The position numbers were made by a program, and so were the translations under genes. The notes under the pieces were generated by a model. That model had not been told where the DNA came from. It saw nothing but the letters and a program-made list of their open reading frames with translations, and made no database searches. DNA of 31,944 bases from Acrasis kona. Lineage: Eukaryota; Heterolobosea; Eutetramitea; Acrasida; Acrasidae. The stretch covers positions 1 to 31,944 of the forward strand of contig JAOPGA020001431.1 of NCBI GenBank assembly GCA_026419775.2. Direction: 5' to 3'. Shown here one piece after another: positions 9,895 to 19,644 of this stretch (within the stretch, counting starts at the first letter, position 1; each line of letters starts with the position of its first letter).

Positions 9895-10800
9895 TTAAGC
9901 AACATCTATGTCACTAAGGTCAGATCTAAAAACCATCTTGCAGATCTGAAACTCTCGTACTTGGCCAATGACGTTCTCTACTACAATACGTACTGCTTTA
10001 AATTTGTCGTTGAACTCCTTTTCTTCATTGTATAACCTGACTCCCTTTGGTGTCTGGAAAGGAATGACGGAGATATGTAATTTTTCAGTTCTGTTAAGTC
10101 CACTATCAAACGCTATAGCCTTGTCAGTGTCAAGTTCTCTATCAATGCGGTTCTCTTGAAACTTAAATATCTCCAAATCTGAAGTTGATCCATTGTAGCT
10201 GGATGAAATGCGGTATAGGTCGCCATCTAGAGAAACATAAACAAGCAAGGTAAATGTATGCTTCTTCTTTTTTGGGCTGTACACAACTTTCTCTTGCTTT
10301 CTATCAGATGGTGTTTGACATTCTTGCTCTGCTCCATCACAGACTACTGTTATCAATCTTTCATAGAACTTGACACAGACGCATGATTGCGTACCTCTCT
10401 TGGTGGTAGAAAGATATATTTTTGTAATACTTTATGAAGGGCGCGAATGCCAGACCAAAGGTATCTAGACATGGTGTTCCAAGCAAGTCCAAACAGGAAA
10501 GCCATCAAATCATCACTTGGATACTGCCTTAGATAAATTAAAGTTGATAACAAATGGCTTCTGACATCTAACAGCCGACCTCTACCTGCCTTTCCATCAT
10601 TAAATCTACAGGACGGCGAGTAACTTTGCAATCTCGCAAGCTAACATACACCATCTTAAGAAGCACTGAGAAATCATTGTAGGTTATTCCTATAAATGTT
10701 GCAAGTACAGTGGGCAAAAGAAACAAATTCTGATAGACATCTAAATTTGTTAGAGAAGTATTAGAGAAAAACCACCCAAGTGCTCAAATTTCATTTAATT
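9895..10800 (-). mobile_element. IS5/Harbinger-type (DDE_Tnp_4) transposase
   Basis: Minus strand. N-terminal piece to about 10632 (LATFIGITYNDFSVLLKM), then 10631-10353 with STLIYLRQYPSDDLMAFLFG, the helix-turn-helix block, then 10356-9895 with the DDE core: TVVCDGAEQ (first Asp), YSPKKKKHTF, SSSYNGSTSDLEIF, AFDSGL (second Asp), YNEEKEFND and VRIVVENVIGQ (Glu). All three catalytic acids are present. The frame changes at about 10620 and again at 10353-10356, where the two open frames overlap by 4 nt (-1 direction). The element is broken unless frameshifting is used, for which no classical slippery site is seen. Confidence 0.85.
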
Positions 10801-10867
10801 ACTCATCGTTGATCTCTGCTTCAATATCTACGATGCTGTTGTTCGTCTTGTTGTTGACCCAGTTCTG

Positions 10868-11715
10868 TTATTTGGTTGCGCTGATGTTGGTGAACCATTT
10901 TACAACACACTTTTTCTTACAGAAGAACGCAAGATGACTTGCTTTGGTCCTAGCTCTAACATTTAAGAAGTCATGAGATGGCGATACACAATAATGGCAT
11001 TTAATAGTAAGGGGTTTGTCATGAGGCCATGCAACACAATAACTCTTGTACTTCTCATTCACCTCTTGTCTGGTTATCATTGATTTGTAGTGGTGGACTG
11101 GATCACAAAGATGCACCTGCTTGGCTCCAAAGGACACCACTGCACCATACTTACTGTTCTTGGGTTTTTCACAGTTCATTAGCGAGCACTTGGGTGGTTC
11201 CAAAGTTACTGACTTACAATTGTTCGGGGCAGTAGCGTACGACTCCTGGTTGAAAGGGAACTCCTGTCCAACTCCAGTTCCTTCAATCTTCTTGTAGTTG
11301 TCCTCTGAGTCGTCGTCATCATCGAAGTCCGAGTCTTCTTTTTTGGCTCTTTTTCTTTTTCCAACTGATGACATCTTTGCTGGGGACTTTGCTGGGTACT
11401 TTGCTGAGGATTTCACTGCGGACTTCTCTGGGGACTTGCAGTCTGCAATTGTAGCTTTTAATGTAGCGATTGTCTAAATCTTGCAGTTCTTCTTGATTAT
11501 TTCCGACTTGAGGCTAGAGCAGGTGGGGCATTTGACTGTCTTTCCAAGATACTCAAATTTGGCAAAAGCGCATGATACAACATGCTGATCGATCATCTCA
11601 GCATAGGTTTCCTGTTTGCAAAGAGGACATTGCACTACCGCGATCCACTGATCATCTAAAACTTTATCCCAATCAGGAGCTGAGGTTCTAAACTTGAGGG
11701 CACGTTGAGGAGTTT
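10868..11715 (-). pseudogene. Zinc-finger accessory ORF (UBZ-like finger, acidic and KSPAK repeats, Cys-rich C-terminus)
   Basis: Minus strand, upstream of and co-oriented with the IS5-like transposase. The frame is open from about 11715, interrupted by one TAG near 11477, and continues to 10868. Order: a C2HC finger resembling RAD18-type UBZ (VQCPLCKQE... then DQHVVSC), a CPTC knuckle, KSPEK/KSPAK repeats, a basic stretch (GKRKRAKKE), an acid run (DDDDDSED), then CSLMNC and CHYC... CKKKCVVKWF. Probably the second protein of the same transposon, though a separate gene cannot be excluded. Confidence 0.5.
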
Positions 11716-12031
11716 GTGATTACAGATTGGAGTGTTAAAATTTATACTTTTTTTATTTGTGCAAAAATGTAGGCTGACCGTGGAACCTTGACGAACTTGC
11801 GGAGAAAGTAGGTTTTCACAGCGGAATGCTATTTTTAACCATCCGCTGAAGAAGAAAATACTTTCTACACCTGTACAAAGAATCACTGACTTATTGTTAC
11901 ATTACAGTTATTAAATGTAAAATGATTCACACTATTCTTCGGCTGGGCTATGGCAACAGTATTGACGTCTTTCTGAACAATAATATCATCATCAGGAGAC
12001 AAGTCTAACAAATTGATTTTTTCGACTGTCG

Positions 12032-12050
12032 AAATGTTGTTCGCTTCACC
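12032..12050. repeat. Left target-site duplication of LINE copy 2
   Basis: AAATGTTGTTCGCTTCACC, repeated at 12280-12298 as AAATGTTGTTCCCTTCACC (18 of 19 identical). Confidence 0.88.
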
Positions 12051-12279
12051 TTTTTTTTATAAATCGCATTCTGCGACAAGCTTTATTAGAAATTATTTAC
12101 ATATGTATAAATGACTCTATACAGCTGAAGGTCCGCCTAGCTTGGCGGATTTGATGGCATGGGTTGCGCAGCGCGCGTGCCAGATGGAGTAAGAGGTTTC
12201 CATCAAGATTGTTGATATCTTCCTCAACACTAGGAGTGGCTTTTTGACTGGTATCTTGTTTAAAAAGCGCTTAACTACA
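12051..12279 (-). mobile_element. LINE 3' end, copy 2, with target-site duplication
   Basis: A 5'-truncated LINE insertion on the minus strand. It encodes only the C-terminus (KRFLNKIPVKKPLLV to SYSIWHARCATHAIKS, stop near 12120), a short 3' UTR with AATAAAGC, and the terminal A-rich tail (TTATAAAAAAAA on the minus strand). It is flanked by a 19-bp direct repeat with one mismatch, at 12032-12050 and 12280-12298, which marks target-primed insertion. Confidence 0.88.
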
Positions 12280-12298
12280 AAATGTTGTTCCCTTCACC
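12280..12298. repeat. Right target-site duplication of LINE copy 2
   Basis: Partner of the repeat at 12032-12050. The single mismatch suggests a fairly recent insertion. Confidence 0.88.
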
Positions 12299-12639
12299 AT
12301 CGTCAATCATCTTGTTGGCAACACTGGATAAAAAGTCATTAATTTTGTTGCTTGTATTCTGGCGCACCAAGGTATTATCATCCTTATACCTCTCCATCGC
12401 TTGCACTGACGACCATCTGTGTGATAAAAAGACGTATAGTCCAGTAATATGAAGAACAGTGGTTTGAGTTATCAATATATTTTAGTTAATTTATTCTGTT
12501 GCGCTCCTTGTCACTTNATAGTGCCTGCGGAGCTCATTACTGGATTCTCGTTATACTCGAATAGGAACAGTTTCTAAATTGAAAATTTTGAATGGACATC
12601 CAAGAATTAGCTTTGTACAAAAAGTACCCACTTATAATA

Positions 12640-13980
12640 AATGACACAAAGGACATTTAGTGTCAACATTAAAGAAGAAGTCAGTTATAATAGTAATTAT
12701 ACATTATTTACTCAATTATATTTTATAAAGATTTTATTGTTATATCATAAAAAACTCCAATCATATTTTTATAATACTCTAATTTTACTTCATTTGATCT
12801 CTGTTTTTTTTTCCAATTATTAATAAATATATTGACATTTTTACCAACTTGTCTTGCTTTATTAAATTCTATTTCTGATTCATATTTTCTTTTAAGATGA
12901 TATAAACAACATGCTTTACGAAAATATACTATTGATGGCATTTTTTTAATAGGTTCATAAATAATAATTATTTGATTAATTATAAATAAAGATAATTTAT
13001 ACATATTGTTAGCATATAAAAAACAAGATGATTCTAAAATTAAATAAAAAGTTTCATTATAACTTTGAATAACACACCAATCAATATATCTCTTTATATC
13101 ATTTTCACTTTCATTAAAAATACACATTATTAATAAAATATATTGAGAATTAATAAAATTATAACTTTCTATATTTAAAGAATCAAACTATTTTTTTTGC
13201 TTTTGTTATTTTTCCACTATATGCTATTAAAAATATTGACCTAATATAATATAATTGTTCACAATATAACATTGTGTTACATTTGTTATAATTTTGTATA
13301 AAAACTTTATTAAATTCTCCAAAAACATAAGGCGTAAAATTAGCTGGATAAGTTACTAATCCACAATTCATAAGTGATTTTTGAATATAATAAGATATTT
13401 CAATTTTACAAATATATTGATAAATTATGATAATTATTACATGTTTTATCAATAAATATAGTAATATCATTCAATATTCTTTTTTTATCTGTAGTAAAAT
13501 AAGCTATTTTTCTCATATTATCTACTCTTTTCATAGAGTTAGATTCTATACAGTCTTCTATTAATGTTAAAAAGTGATTTCTACAACATTCAAAAAATTT
13601 GAATGAATCCATTTTATTATCACCATCTATTTCTAAAAAAGAGCTTACATGCATGCTTTTGACTGTTTGTTTTAATATTTTTAAGTAATTATCTTGGTTT
13701 TATACAACTTAATAAGCAACTTAAATAAAATAAACTTTTTTGTATATATTTTCCTTAAGTTTCTTTACTTTGCTTTTTATTTTGTTACTTTATAAATAAT
13801 TTTCATCCTTTTCACTTTTATAAAGTCTATATATACTTGAATGAAAATATAAGACTTCATTGATTTTTAAAAACAAGACTCAATTATGTCTCAATCCAAT
13901 TTTATTCATCTAAAAATAAAGTCCTTTTAATAAAACTCGTAATTGATCAAATAAAGGACTTGATAATTTTTTAATATATG
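12640..13980 (-). other. Very AT-rich island with a degraded TPR-like gene, possibly foreign or virus-derived (fossil)
   Basis: Composition changes abruptly here to far more A+T than the flanking genes and transposons. The minus strand carries coding-looking pieces between about 13655 and 12723 that read as one ancestral protein of about 300 residues, rich in Ile, Asn, Lys and Tyr, with TPR-like helices toward the C-terminus (YFRKACCLYHLKRKYESEI). It is broken in about two places. The extreme AT bias and codon use unlike the neighbours recall genes of AT-rich large DNA viruses or bacterial symbionts, but I recognise no hallmark gene, so the origin is an inference. The 13655-13980 part is a non-coding AT-rich flank. 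Confidence 0.4.
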
Positions 13981-13983
13981 ATT

Positions 13984-14780
13984 TTATTTACACTTTTCTT
14001 GTTCCCTTCTTGAACAAGCCGCTACACCAATTAACAATTGCATGTTCTCTATGCCAGCCAAGTTCCGATGAGCTCTCAATCCTGCTGCCAAACTCTCTAT
14101 AGCAGTTTTTGTCATTACAAACTTTGCATCCGCACCATCAGTGTTAGGTTTGATTTTAGTGCTTGGCATGTAATAGTCGGCAATGTCGACACCGACTATT
14201 TCGCAATACAGGCGGATTGTTGTTGGGTTCTGGTTAGACTTGAGGAATTTGTTGTAGTTCTGCTCTTTGACAACAAACTCTTTACCCTCAAAGCTTAGAA
14301 AAACCGTTTCTACTGTGACACTGTTACTCATTCCATACTTTTTCCTACATTTCTTATTTGTATTCTCCACTCAAAATAGAAAATTCATCGCACAATTTCG
14401 ACTTTAGTGCAACAATCTCTTCATCCCTCTTTTCAACCTTGCTCAGTTTAACATTCTCAGCGTGCAGTAATGCAATTTGGTCACCAATGACAGGTTCTGG
14501 AGTCTTAATGTTCTCTGTAGCATTTGTGTCATCGTCTGTCTTTTGTCTTTTGTTCGGTTGGTTGACAGAGTCTACGCCATCATTTTGTCTTTTCCTCACA
14601 GTGGAAACACGTTCTTCGTCGGTTATGACAGGTTGTGAGGGTTCTTTATTTACAACAGGATCATCAATCAGTTTTAAATCCTTGATAGGCCAGGTTACAA
14701 ATGCTTTTATAAGACTCTTTAAGGTTTGGTTTTGATCAAACGGCGCATTGTTATCTTTATATTCCTTGACAACTTCATCG
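13984..14780 (-). pseudogene. Two overlapping charged ORFs, probably of mobile-element origin
   Basis: Minus strand. The upstream frame (about 14780-14354) encodes a nuclear-type protein with a basic motif (NKRQKTDDD) and a leucine-zipper-like stretch (ALLHAENVKLSKVEKR). The downstream frame, overlapping at 14370 and ending at 13984, most likely starts at MSNSVTVETV and holds a compact domain (FLSFEGKEFVVKEQNY, then LRAHRNLAGIENMQ). The overlap implies either two proteins or one frame change. I recognise neither. The location in the transposon graveyard suggests accessory ORFs of a transposon. Confidence 0.4.
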
Positions 14781-15150
14781 ATATCCAGGCAGCAAGGTCA
14801 CACTTTACACAGCGATGATGATTCTTATCTTCTTATTGCATCGATTATCACTTCCTTTTAACAACATTAATCTTCTTCTTGCTGTTCTTGAAGTATTCCT
14901 TCGTCCCTTTGAGGTTGTGTTTCTAGTGGTGATAATACTTGGCATACGGGTCTGATGTGGAGAAGCTCTACCAGGCATCAGACTAGAGCTATGTGATGTT
15001 GATGGTGTTCAAGGAGGCGTAAGAGTTGAATTGCACAAATAGTTGACCGGTGGTAACTTGTAGTTATCAACTATCTATACCCCCAATAGTAATCAATTTC
15101 TTCATAGTATCTAACTATGTGGACATTAGCAGAAAGAACCTCTCCCTGCC
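14781..15150. other. Spacer with minor coding debris
   Basis: Minus-strand scraps such as RCVKCDLAAW (a CxxC knuckle near 14810) and a lysine-rich segment near 14880-14930, all interrupted by stops. No gene supported. Likely transposon debris. Confidence 0.4.
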
Positions 15151-15235
15151 CACAAGTTGATATCACTGACACTATCAACAGTGTCACCTGGTATACTGAC
15201 GGTTCTGTCAAAAGTGGATTTTATTTAGTCTTGAA
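15150..15235 (+). mobile_element. RNase H motif fragment of a LINE (plus strand)
   Basis: The plus strand reads SVTWYTDGSVKSG, the first catalytic-Asp block of a LINE-encoded RNase H. A nearly identical block occurs at 17890-17945. Only this patch is recognisable; the flanks do not continue the domain. Confidence 0.5.
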
Positions 15236-15311
15236 GACTTGTACATCTGTACGTTGTCATTCGACATGTCAAGGATTAGTCGGAGTTTATGAGGTTTACT
15301 TTTACAAACTG

Positions 15312-16620
15312 GTGCTAGGAAATATCTTTTTCAAAATCATTCTCATCTGTATCATAATATACAATCAACTCTTCATATTCTTCCTCGTTTACAAATGTCA
15401 GACCATTAATTTGGATGTCACAATCTCTGGCTTTGGATCTGGCTTCATTGGCATGTTTCCCAAAGTCATAGTCCCGGAGTCTCTTCAATAGTTCCCTGGC
15501 TACACTAAATTGGACCATTTTGAGGATTTCTGATGCTTTTCACTTATTGTCAAGGTATTTTACAAGTTTATCCCATTGTTTGTTGCTAATTTCTCCCTCG
15601 CCCCAATACAAATTTTGTTGTTAAGATGGCCGTATCCCAGTCGATCCTCCATAGTACCCTTCCTTGTGATTCATTTACCTTATCCTCTGTATGTTTCCAG
15701 CTCTTCAGTTTATGGCATACCCAAAGGAGATGTACAAGATCAAGAGTATGATATCCGCATGGTTTACACGACGTATAGGATCTGTTGGAGTTGTTTCTGT
15801 AGGCAAACATATCATCTTGTGCTCTAAATAATACATCTGCCTCTGCTTCGCTTACGCCTCCTCTATAGTCAAAAGACTTTGGGTGGATGTGACTCTGAGT
15901 TGACAACATTCCACGGTTCTGCTTTTACTCTCCAAATTTCCAAGATACTGTTATTCACTCTCAGCTACAATTTTACTTATGGAGCACCAGCTCGCTCCTC
16001 TGAATGAAATGCCCAGGTGTCTGCTTCGTCAGCAAACATAGGCGTCATGTCGGTGAGCATGCCATTTTTTTTCGCCGTTTTCGCTTTTTTGTCCACAAAT
16101 TCATTTTCTTTGATACCAGAATGACTTTTAACGTGTAGCCATTTGGTGTTGAGGTTTTTCTAGGTAATGCATTTCTGGATGAATCTCAAGATTATTACAT
16201 ATTCATTATTCTCCTAAAACCTTGTGTGAACGCGCGCACTGCATTTAAATAGTCTGCTTTAATAGTTATATTTGATTCTGGATCGGTAATGTGGACAACA
16301 AATGCCAATGTTGCAAGTTCGGCGAAAGCATTATCATGTCCTTGAGTGAACTTGAGTTGAAAGCTTTTAACCAGACGGTTTTGTATGAACACAGCTGCTG
16401 CGCCTCCAATCCTATTGTTATCATCTGCTTTATAAGATCCATCAGTCCAAATAGTCGAGCCGTTACCAATTCTGCCGTTTGGAACAAAAGGTTTGTACCC
16501 TTTGTCACTCTTCTCCACCCAAACGCTGACGCGACAATAACTACGATAAACAAATTGTCTTGAAGACAGACACTCCTGCGCCAATGAGTCCGACTCCAAA
16601 TGTGACCTTTACCCTCGTTG
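15312..16620 (-). mobile_element. LINE fragment with RNase H and C-terminal zinc knuckle (minus strand)
   Basis: Minus strand. RNase H from 16599: WTDGSYKADDNNRIGG (Asp), AFAELATLAFV (Glu), IKADYLNAV (Asp), then in another frame near 16130 KWLHVKSHSGIKENEFVD with the final His and Asp. Next comes GVSEAEADVLFRAQDD and a zinc knuckle, CKPCG then DLVHLLWVCH (15909-15586), and a charged C-terminal tail to 15315. RNase H upstream of a CCHC knuckle fits the I/R1/LOA-like LINE groups. Several stops and frame changes make it inactive. No A-rich end at the 15300 side, so the 3' end is lost. Confidence 0.75.
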
Positions 16621-16654
16621 CGTCTCTAACTACTCACGCGGTAGGCGTTAAATC

Positions 16655-17083
16655 CACTTCTACAAATGAAGTACAAAAAGTCCCGCCACCTTAAACTTCA
16701 TATTGCTCAACTCAATATGTGCAGTCTTCACAGTAAGCTTAGATTTGTGAACAACCTCATGGTCCGATTTATCATCAACATCCCGATCGGACCTACCTAG
16801 AATTCTGTTCCAGTAGCCCCACTCCATCACTAATATCTAGCTACTTCTTTAACAATAAAAAGATATTCCTCCACTGCGCCGATGACACTAACAAGACTAT
16901 TTATTAATGTCTTCCAGTGATTGTTGTGTCGCCCATGATTATATATTAATGTAATTTGTCTTGGTATGGACTTCCAGTGAGCACTAACTGCAAACTGTAC
17001 ACGTCTACACATCACCCACCATGAGGTCAACATGTTCCCTTTTTACAATCTTTTCGCAGAATGTGTTTTATAAAAAAAAGAGT
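16655..17083 (+). mobile_element. LINE fragment, plus strand: endonuclease start and 3' end
   Basis: Plus strand. Near 16680-16760 it reads LKLHIAQLNMCSLHSKLR, the typical beginning of an AP-like LINE endonuclease (first Asn). The final part, 17056-17083, CTTTTCGCAGAATG...TTATAAAAAAAAG, is the same 3' end as LINE copies 1 and 2. The central body is missing, so the copy is internally deleted or two fragments have been joined. Confidence 0.55.
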
Positions 17084-17291
17084 TCCTGGTTTTCAATGGT
17101 GCAGTATTTGCCCGGGTGTTTTGTTTGAATTGAGAGGGGCTCATTTATCCGTACAAGGCAAGTTGTTTTCCTCCCCATCACTCAGCGCCATTTTTGGGTC
17201 GCTATTTAAAAATTGATATTTTTCATACATATTTATACCTATCATTATGAATAAAATAGATTACTTGGCAGTTGAATGTGACAAATAAAAA

Positions 17292-17859
17292 ATGAATTGT
17301 GGTCAGTGTTTTCTAATCTTCTCGTTCATGATTGCATGGATATTAATCGCAATCGGGGATGGCTGTGATGCATCCTCATTCATGTATAGCCAGGTTGGTA
17401 ACCTCTGCCAACCACAGAACACCACCACCAAAAGATGTGTACTTGGTTAGTACCGTTCTCTCGAGTGTCACGCTGGGGTCATACCTTCTAGGAGCGCTCC
17501 TGTTTATCCTCACCTCTCCACCCATTGTTAAGAGGATACGGAGATATAGTGGACGAGTCGCTTCAACCGACATGAAGCTTGAGAAAGAGAAGAAGGGGTT
17601 GCTGAAAGTGATCATACTAGTCAGTGTGCAACTTTTGAAACTCATCATCTCGCACTCGGCATATGTCATTCTAAATGCGACAATGTTGAAACATGGATGC
17701 CTTCCTCTGCCATCTTATGTTGGAATGGCGGTGTGCGTTGTCATTGGGTGGATGATTGGAGCTGCGGTATCTTTGGTAGCCATTTATAAACTGAACAAGC
17801 CAAGGTACAAGGAAAAAAAACCTAATTCGCCTGTAAACGAAAAAACATCTATAATATAA
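17292..17859 (+). CDS. Small multi-pass membrane protein, unknown (two exons)
   Basis: Modelled as exons 17292-17397 and 17435-17859, joined over a 37-nt GTAACC...AAAAG intron; 176 residues. Four hydrophobic segments: residues about 5-23 (FLIFSFMIAWILIAI), then VLSSVTLGSYLLGALLFIL, VIILVSVQLLKLIISHSAYVIL and VGMAVCVVIGWMIGAAVSLVAIY, with a basic Lys/Pro-rich cytosolic tail. The alternative start at 17359 gives an odd polar N-terminus; the spliced model adds a leading helix and is preferred. A four-helix layout recalls tetraspan-type proteins but no family motif is seen. Confidence 0.6.
17398..17434 (+). other. Intron of the small membrane protein gene (37 nt)
   Basis: GTAACC donor and CCAAAAG acceptor; length matches the other introns here. 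Removal joins SQV in phase to DVYLVSTV. Confidence 0.6.
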
Positions 17860-17886
17860 ATACTGTTTTCAAGTTGTTGTTTTTCT

Positions 17887-17948
17887 TCGATTAGTGTTAC
17901 CTGGTATACAGATGGTTCTACTACTGCTAATAGTGGCATTGTGTCAAT
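17887..17948 (+). mobile_element. RNase H motif fragment (plus strand)
   Basis: SVTWYTDGSTTANSG, nearly the same peptide block as at 15150-15235. It seems to be a small scrap of a LINE RNase H next to the membrane protein gene. Confidence 0.4.
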
Positions 17949-18096
17949 ACATTCGGTTTTAAAAAGCGTAAATTCAGAAAATCCTGCAGTATAGAGTCAA
18001 GCTCTTTAGTTTCCTCCTCGCTCTGCAACTCTTTCGTGAAGACCAATATGTGACTCGCCTACTGCTTATCTGGCATTCAAGCTGCATTTGAGAAAC

Positions 18097-18306
18097 TTAT
18101 AAATCTGCAATAACAGTTGCGAATGACCATGCAATTGTCAGGAAATTATTTCTTCGAAAAAACATCAATAGTGCCTGTAGACTGAACTCAAAAGAAATGC
18201 CTTCAAATACTTGCTGACCGAGCAGGTTAACCCATCTCTGTTGTGCGCAGGCAAGTACTTGGGTGTCTTGACATTGTTTGGAACTATTAGTCCGTTTGGC
18301 TGACAT
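18097..18306 (-). CDS. Hypothetical minus-strand ORF, 69 residues
   Basis: The product begins MSAKRTNSSKQC and has an amphipathic segment (QQRWVNLLGQQVFEGISFEF). A second open stretch in another frame downstream, about 18058-17930 (HILVFTKELQSEEETKELD), looks coding and may be a second exon, but no donor of the usual GTANNN type is found between them. It lies divergently to the exostosin gene, 130 bp apart. No family recognised; it may also be transposon debris. Confidence 0.35.
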   Translation of the reverse strand: MSAKRTNSSKQCQDTQVLACAQQRWVNLLGQQVFEGISFEFSLQALLMFFRRNNFLTIAWSFATVIADL

Positions 18307-18435
18307 GGTCTCTTGAATAATTATCGAGTAAACCTTATTTTGCTGTAATGTGCTTTTGTAATCTTTTTTATTTGCACTCTTTTCTGGTCAATTTGAAGTT
18401 GTCCAAATCATGGATTGTGAAATAGACAGGAGAGT

Positions 18436-19644
18436 ATGCGGAATGTTTATAGTTTATTGGCACGCCCGCGAGCGATTTACGCTCTTTGTACCTTTGTAAT
18501 ACTATGCGTCCTGTTTACGGAGTTTATAGTCGGATGGGAAGGAATAACACATGTAATTATACATAGAGAGCTACTCACAAGACAACAAGACTCGTGCAAA
18601 TGTACATTAGAATCATGTTCAAACCTTAAAAAATGTATCGGAAAACCCATGAAAGTTTATTTATATGAGCCTTTGACTGGATTTCATGAGCTTAAAGGAA
18701 AAATATTAGCCGGAGGAAATCCATTATCAACCGGTAGGATATACGGAGAAGTTCTAGAAGCCGTCAAATCATCAAACTTTTATACAGAGGACCCTAACGA
18801 GGCGTGTTTTTTCATGGCCGGATTCGATACATCATGCGAAGCAAACAAGTGCTACCCAGGAGAGAATTTAATGCATCAAATGTTGCACTCGCTAAAGTAT
18901 TGGAATACAGGTAACAATCACATCTTGTTCGAAAACAGTGATAATTATTACATTCCATACGACCCCGAGAATGCAATCACCATTAGAACTTCACAAAATG
19001 CAAAATACTTTAGGTCCAAGTATGACATACCCATAGGGCTAACATCACACAATGCGAGGACCTTTTCAGAACAAGAAGTACCTTCCATGTCCGAAAGACA
19101 ATTCAACGTTTCGTTCGTTGGAACATTGTACAAAAAGTATAACTTTAGAAGAAATTTGGCGCCACTTCATGATAATGTTAAAAACTTTATCATATTAGAG
19201 TGTAGAGATTTGGAAGATGTCGCTTGTAACAGAGATCAATCTTCTCTTGAATTTGAATACTTACTTAAAAATTCAAAATTTGGTATTGCTGCTAAAGGTG
19301 TTGGATTGCATTCTTATCGATTGGCGGAGGCGATGGCGGCTGGTGCTATACCTATTGTTGTTGCTGATGATTATGTTTTGCCATTTGAAGAAGTGTTGCC
19401 GTGGTATAAATTTAGTATTAGAGTAAGAGAAAATGATGTGTTGAATATTCCATCTAGGGCTGCTGACATTTCCGAGGAGCAATTGTCCAGGATGCAAAAG
19501 ATGGCCAGATGTGTTTTCAAAGAGTACATGTCCACTATTGGGCTGCAAGTTGTTAATGGTTTAACATTGTTACAACGTAGATTGAACATACTAGATGGTA
19601 AAGTTGTGGATGATTCGTTTTGGCACAAATGTGATGTTGTGTGA
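18436..19644 (+). CDS. Exostosin-family (GT47) glycosyltransferase, type II membrane protein
   Basis: Golgi-type glycosyltransferase of the exostosin/GT47 family, 402 residues without introns. A short cytosolic N-terminus is followed by a signal-anchor, about residues 13-34 (AIYALCTFVILCVLF). The exostosin domain runs from about residue 70 to 385: MKVYLYEPL at its start, DPNEACFFMAGFDTSC, NVSFVGTLYKKYNFRR, then the most conserved block FGIAAKGVGLHSYRLAEAMAAGAIPIVV with DDYVLPFEEVLPW, which matches the nucleotide-sugar-binding C-terminal lobe of EXT and plant GT47 proteins. Lumenal Cys-rich stem (CKCTLESCSNLKKC). The acceptor is unknown. An AATAAA lies about 90 nt after the stop. Confidence 0.9.
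   Translation: MRNVYSLLARPRAIYALCTFVILCVLFTEFIVGWEGITHVIIHRELLTRQQDSCKCTLESCSNLKKCIGKPMKVYLYEPLTGFHELKGKILAGGNPLSTGRIYGEVLEAVKSSNFYTEDPNEACFFMAGFDTSCEANKCYPGENLMHQMLHSLKYWNTGNNHILFENSDNYYIPYDPENAITIRTSQNAKYFRSKYDIPIGLTSHNARTFSEQEVPSMSERQFNVSFVGTLYKKYNFRRNLAPLHDNVKNFIILECRDLEDVACNRDQSSLEFEYLLKNSKFGIAAKGVGLHSYRLAEAMAAGAIPIVVADDYVLPFEEVLPWYKFSIRVRENDVLNIPSRAADISEEQLSRMQKMARCVFKEYMSTIGLQVVNGLTLLQRRLNILDGKVVDDSFWHKCDVV

Larger units (their letters stand above)
11925..12480 (-). mobile_element. Crypton-like tyrosine recombinase C-terminal fragment, split by a LINE
   Basis: Minus strand. The segment 12475-12281 reads HRWSSVQAMERYKDD, the histidine/tryptophan and nucleophilic-tyrosine region of tyrosine recombinases, followed by a Ser/Asn-rich tail. 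On the other side of a LINE insertion, 12050-11930 carries a tail ending in NHFTFNNCNVTI, a C-terminal style familiar from Crypton-type elements. A DIRS-type origin is possible. Only the C-terminal end of the recombinase is seen; the element is a fossil. Confidence 0.55.

Noticed and set aside
10868-11235. Plus-strand ORF over the zinc-finger ORF
   Set aside because: Antisense shadow; the minus strand has the Cys motifs.
12641-12823. Plus-strand ORF in the AT-rich island
   Set aside because: Low-complexity, antisense to the decayed TPR-like gene; no support.
16266-16563. Alternative ORFs on both strands over the LINE RNase H
   Set aside because: The frame with WTDGSYK and AELATL has the RNase H motifs; the others are shadows.
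17376-17669. Minus-strand ORF over the small membrane protein gene
   Set aside because: The plus strand has clear hydrophobic helices and a splice model; the minus frame has none.
17926-18114. A spliced minus-strand gene joining 18306-18115 to 18058-17926
   Set aside because: The only phase-keeping intron would be 56 nt with a GTTATT donor, unlike the other ten introns, and the downstream frame overlaps a probable RNase H scrap on the other strand.
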